This document shows, in pieces, positions 6,965-9,090 of a DNA stretch of 9,090 nucleotides (position 1 is its first letter; every line of letters starts with the position of its first letter). The stretch is from Bryobacteraceae bacterium (GTDB lineage Bacteria; Acidobacteriota; Terriglobia; Bryobacterales; Bryobacteraceae), in contig JANXXV010000930.1 of the NCBI GenBank assembly GCA_025350445.1, positions 1 through 9,090 of the forward strand, in the 5' to 3' direction. The position numbers were made by a program, and so were the translations under genes. A model generated the notes under the pieces. It did not search any database. It was not told the origin of the DNA and was given only the letters and a program-made list of their open reading frames with translations.

Positions 6965-6995
6965 CTGTCCAGCTAATTCGTGGACACTACACTAG
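6965..6995 (-). repeat. Right terminal inverted repeat of the MITE
   Basis: 31 bases ending GGACACTACACTAG, the inverted partner of 6789-6819 with 29 of 31 matches. The outermost base is immediately followed by the stop codon of the minus-strand DUF1080 gene at 6996-6998. Confidence 0.88.
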
Positions 6996-7763
6996 TCACA
7001 GGTTCTTCAGCCGCCAATTCTTGTATTCCACCTTCATCGGCCCGCCCACATGCACCTGCACTCCAATCAGCCCCTCCATAGTGCGGCCTGGCACGTCGTC
7101 GTCAATCACCGCGCTCATCAGTTGTCCGTTCACAATGTGCAGCAACACATTCCCCCGGATAATCAAATGCACCGCGTTCCAGCCCGTAGTGATCAACGCC
7201 GCCAGCCCCTTGTTCTCTCCCAGGCTGGATAATACAATCGGCCGCCGCGTGCCCGTCACATGCGTCACCTGGCCCCGCTCCGCCAGAAACAAGCGCCCCT
7301 TCTCTTCGTAGTTATTCCCCGTGTACCGGTTCAGCCCATCAATGTCGCATTGGTATCCGCGCATCGCGAACTTGTTCTCCGCGGTAACCTTGTCCGGCGC
7401 CACCACGCTCCGATAGTTGATCCCGCTGTTCCCGCCGGCGGTGATCCGGTAGTCCACCTTCAATTCAAAATCTTTCGGAGCCCCGCCGCGCCAGATGATA
7501 AACGTGTTGCTCTTGATAATAGTTTCAGGCGTGATCTCGCCCACCATAACGTGATCATCCACGCGCCAGTATTTCGGATCGCCCTCCCAGCCGTTCAACG
7601 TAGCGCCGTCGAAAATAGAGCTGAATCCCGATTCATCCCCCGCCACAACCTCCGGCCGGTCGCTCTGCTTCGGCACATACGATTGACCCGCCAGCGGCAA
7701 GCCCCAAAGGCCCGCCGCCACTGAAGTAAGAAAGTGTCTACGGCCGGTCCTGTCTGTTAACAT
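6996..7763 (-). CDS. Tat-exported DUF1080 protein (3-keto-disaccharide hydrolase-like)
   Basis: 255 residues from ATG 7763. Members of this family (PF06439, a concanavalin/laminarinase-like jelly roll) include enzymes that cleave 3-keto-glycosides; many others are uncharacterised. A twin-arginine motif RRHFL is at 8-12, followed by a hydrophobic stretch to about residue 26 (TSVAAGLWGLPLAG). The domain starts with SGFSSIFDGATLNGWEG at 45-61 and continues with typical elements: FELKVDYRITAGGNSGINYR at 99-118, a short YQCDIDG at 137-143, the WNAVHLIIRGN strand at 195-205, and a closing segment with GLIGVQVHVGGPMKVEYKNW at 231-250. The start at 7763 is preferred over the in-frame ATG at 7781 because GAGGGA at 7775-7770 is six bases upstream and the Tat motif is then near the N-terminus. 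It is convergent with the ceramidase-like gene and divergent from the molybdoenzyme. Confidence 0.9.
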   Translation of the reverse strand: MLTDRTGRRHFLTSVAAGLWGLPLAGQSYVPKQSDRPEVVAGDESGFSSIFDGATLNGWEGDPKYWRVDDHVMVGEITPETIIKSNTFIIWRGGAPKDFELKVDYRITAGGNSGINYRSVVAPDKVTAENKFAMRGYQCDIDGLNRYTGNNYEEKGRLFLAERGQVTHVTGTRRPIVLSSLGENKGLAALITTGWNAVHLIIRGNVLLHIVNGQLMSAVIDDDVPGRTMEGLIGVQVHVGGPMKVEYKNWRLKNL

Positions 7764-7805
7764 GCATTTTCCCTCGCACATGATAGATTATCTGAATCGC
7801 CACCC
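7764..7805. promoter_or_regulatory. Compact divergent promoter region
   Basis: Only about 42 bases separate the start of the DUF1080 gene from that of the molybdoenzyme gene, so their control elements must overlap each other or the coding ends. On the minus strand, GATAAT at 7792-7787 is a good -10 candidate and would start transcription near 7780, giving a short leader that contains the Shine-Dalgarno at 7775-7770. No clear -35 box is seen. A nine-base palindrome AGATTATCT at 7785-7793 overlaps it and could be chance. No promoter or Shine-Dalgarno is obvious for the plus-strand gene. Confidence 0.3.
7770..7775 (-). promoter_or_regulatory. Shine-Dalgarno that selects the ATG at 7763 for the DUF1080 gene
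   Basis: On the minus strand GAGGGA at 7775-7770 is followed by six bases and then ATG at 7763-7761. The alternative ATG at 7781 has no Shine-Dalgarno and would add six residues (MCEGKC) before the Tat leader. Confidence 0.65.
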
Positions 7806-8999
7806 ATGAAGAAAGAACCACGCGAAAACCGTCGCAAGTTTCTAGCGCTCTCTGCCGGCGTAGCCGCGTTCACATCCTGTAAGTCTCCGGCAGTCTCGAA
7901 ATCCGGAGCCCACATGCGGCCCTATGGCGAACGGTCTTCCCATGAGTCCTCGGCCCGTGTTCTGCGCGAACTCACAAAGAGCCCCGGCACCGGATCCAGC
8001 CGCACGCCGCTTCAGGATTTGTACGGCATCATCACGCCGTCGTCGCTTCACTTCGAGCGTCATCATTCGGGCGTCCCCAACATCGACCCGGATAAGCATG
8101 AGCTCTTGCTGCACGGCCTGGTAGACCGGCCGCTGACCTTCACCATGGCGGACATCAAGCGCTTCCCATCCGTCTCACGCATCAGTTTCCTCGAATGTTC
8201 AGGCAACAGCATCGGCGGCGCTACCGGAAGTGAACTGCCGGACGTGCAGCAGAGTCACGGTTTGCTAAGCTGCTCGGAATGGACCGGCGTCCCGCTCTCC
8301 GTTTTACTCCGCGAAGCAGGCGTCCAACCTGCGGCACGATGGATCATTGCGGACGGTGCCGACAGCTCCCGCATGTCACGAAGCATCCCCATCGAAAAGG
8401 CGTTGAACGACGTGCTGGTAGTCTACGGACAGAATGGCGAGGCCCTGCGCCCTGAACAAGGTTATCCCCTCCGGCTGATTCTGCCGGGATGGGAAGGCAA
8501 CACCAACGTGAAATGGCTGCACCGCCTGCAATTGACAGATCAACCGGCAATGACCACAAAGGAGACCGCCTATTACACCGATCTCATGCCCGACGGAAAA
8601 GCGCACATCTTCACATTCGTCATGGAAGCCCGTTCGGTAATCACGCGGCCCTCCGGCGGCCAAAAGCTATCCAGCCCCGGCTTCCACCAGATCACCGGCT
8701 TCGCCTGGTCGGGCCAAGGAAAGATTACCCGCGTCGAAGTCTCCACCGATGGCGGCACAACCTGGGCCGATGCGCGACTCCAGGAACCAGTGCTCTCCCA
8801 AGCCCTGGTGCGCTTCCGCTTCCCCTGGACCTGGAACGGCGGCAGCGCAATGATCCAATCGCGTTGCACCGATGAAACAGATTACGTGCAACCCACGCAC
8901 GACGAATTTGTAGCCGAACGTGGCTACAACAGCGGCTATCACTACAACGGAATCAAAGCCTGGAAAGTGCAACACGACGGAAGTGTCACCAATGGCTAA
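7806..8999 (+). CDS. Sulfite oxidase / SoxC-like molybdopterin enzyme, Tat-exported
   Basis: 397 residues. The family uses a molybdopterin cofactor to oxidise sulfite or sulfane sulfur, usually passing electrons to a cytochrome c. The twin-arginine motif RRKFL is at 9-13, followed by a hydrophobic run ending AAFTSC, where C25 could be a lipoprotein attachment cysteine. The oxidoreductase domain spans about 80-245: it contains ISFLECSGNS at 126-135 with C131 the expected molybdenum ligand, LLSCSEWTGVPLSVLLREAG at 153-172, and PLRLILPGWEGNTNVKWL at 221-238. The dimerisation domain follows at about 260-385, with ITGFAWSGQGKITRVEVSTD at 296-315. The arrangement and the segment YYTDLMPDGKAHIF (256-269) recall SoxC and related sulfite dehydrogenases. 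No soxD-like cytochrome gene is visible downstream in the window, so soxC is not assigned. No Shine-Dalgarno is clear at ATG 7806. Confidence 0.9.
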   Translation: MKKEPRENRRKFLALSAGVAAFTSCKSPAVSKSGAHMRPYGERSSHESSARVLRELTKSPGTGSSRTPLQDLYGIITPSSLHFERHHSGVPNIDPDKHELLLHGLVDRPLTFTMADIKRFPSVSRISFLECSGNSIGGATGSELPDVQQSHGLLSCSEWTGVPLSVLLREAGVQPAARWIIADGADSSRMSRSIPIEKALNDVLVVYGQNGEALRPEQGYPLRLILPGWEGNTNVKWLHRLQLTDQPAMTTKETAYYTDLMPDGKAHIFTFVMEARSVITRPSGGQKLSSPGFHQITGFAWSGQGKITRVEVSTDGGTTWADARLQEPVLSQALVRFRFPWTWNGGSAMIQSRCTDETDYVQPTHDEFVAERGYNSGYHYNGIKAWKVQHDGSVTNG

Positions 9000-9040
9000 T
9001 TCCACTCCCCCAAAAATGACAAGTCCCGACAAGATAGGCA

Positions 9041-9090
9041 GTCCTGATACAACCCCCAGGACGGCGGACGCCCTCGTCCGCGCGCGACCC
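9041..9090. repeat. REP-like palindromic repeat at the right edge, probably cut
   Basis: A hairpin GTCCTG (9041-9046) with CAGGAC (9057-9062) is followed immediately by a second one, GCGGACG (9064-9070), loop CCCT, CGTCCGC (9075-9081). The sequence GCGCGACCC up to the edge looks like the left arm of a further hairpin cut by the window. The second hairpin shares the core GGACGCCCTCGTCC with the repeat at 4790-4839. It starts 41 bases after the molybdoenzyme stop codon. A frame opening at ATG 8992 runs through it to the edge but is most likely chance. Confidence 0.7.

Larger units (their letters stand above)
6789..6995. mobile_element. Non-autonomous MITE with 31-base terminal inverted repeats
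   Basis: The 207-base segment is bounded by inverted repeats at 6789-6819 and 6965-6995 that match at 29 of 31 positions, both starting CTAGTGTAGTGTCCA. The interior has no open reading frame of note, so a transposase must act in trans. Each end lies at CTAG, consistent with TA (or CTAG) target duplication as for the IS630/Tc1-mariner group; this family assignment is inference. Removing one copy leaves AACTAGTCACAG: the TAG stop of the ceramidase-like gene would directly abut the TGA stop (TCA on this strand) of the convergent DUF1080 gene. The element thus inserted at the joint without damaging either gene. Its transcript would form a long hairpin and may act as a two-way transcription end. 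Confidence 0.85.

Noticed and set aside
7785..7793. Operator palindrome AGATTATCT in the divergent promoter
   Set aside because: It is nine bases with a single centre base and could easily arise by chance; no second copy or regulator gene is nearby.
8992..9090. Open frame from ATG 8992 to the right edge (begins MANSTPPKMTSPDKIGS)
   Set aside because: It overlaps the molybdoenzyme stop, has no ribosome site and runs through the palindromic repeat, which is probably non-coding.

Overview
The window is GC-rich and densely coded, and the gene content points to a soil-type Acidobacteriota, most likely the Solibacter/Bryobacter lineage. The reasons are a combination I associate with that group: an acidobacterial-style PQQ dehydrogenase fused to a cytochrome c domain, an exported Gfo/Idh/MocA oxidoreductase, a DUF1080 protein, a neutral-ceramidase-like protein, several N-termini of the form RRxFL (twin-arginine export), and short GC-rich palindromic repeats after gene ends. 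The taxonomic call is inference from recall; no rRNA or other marker gene is present.

Layout. Positions 1-165 hold the possible 5' end of a minus-strand gene running off the left edge. A quinoprotein dehydrogenase (166-2277, minus) is divergent from an exported Gfo/Idh/MocA oxidoreductase (2384-3688, plus), across a 106-base gap. A secreted NHL/beta-propeller protein follows on the plus strand (best start TTG at 3720, ends 4790). Its stop codon is followed at once by a double-hairpin palindromic repeat (4790-4839). Next come a small, N-terminally truncated-looking ankyrin-repeat protein (4853-5440) and, overlapping it by an ATGA junction, a neutral-ceramidase-superfamily protein (5437-6792). 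A 207-base MITE with 31-base terminal inverted repeats (6789-6995) fills the whole gap between that gene and a convergent DUF1080 protein (6996-7763, minus). The DUF1080 gene is divergent, across about 42 bases, from a sulfite oxidase/SoxC-like molybdoenzyme (7806-8999, plus). The window ends in another palindromic repeat of the same type as at 4790.

How the genes may work together. Almost every protein carries an export signal: Sec-type for the quinoprotein and the NHL protein, twin-arginine-type for the oxidoreductase, the ceramidase-like protein, the DUF1080 protein and the molybdoenzyme. The region therefore looks like an extracytoplasmic oxidation and hydrolysis toolkit. Gfo/Idh/MocA enzymes and DUF1080 (3-keto-glycoside hydrolase-like) proteins are known partners in glycoside cleavage through 3-keto intermediates, so a periplasmic sugar-oxidation role is a reasonable hypothesis. 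The genes are not one operon, so this remains inference.

The most distinctive non-coding features are the MITE sitting exactly at the junction of two convergent stop codons and the pair of palindromic repeats with shared core sequence. I did not find a clearly new multi-gene system such as a defence island, CRISPR array or biosynthetic cluster.
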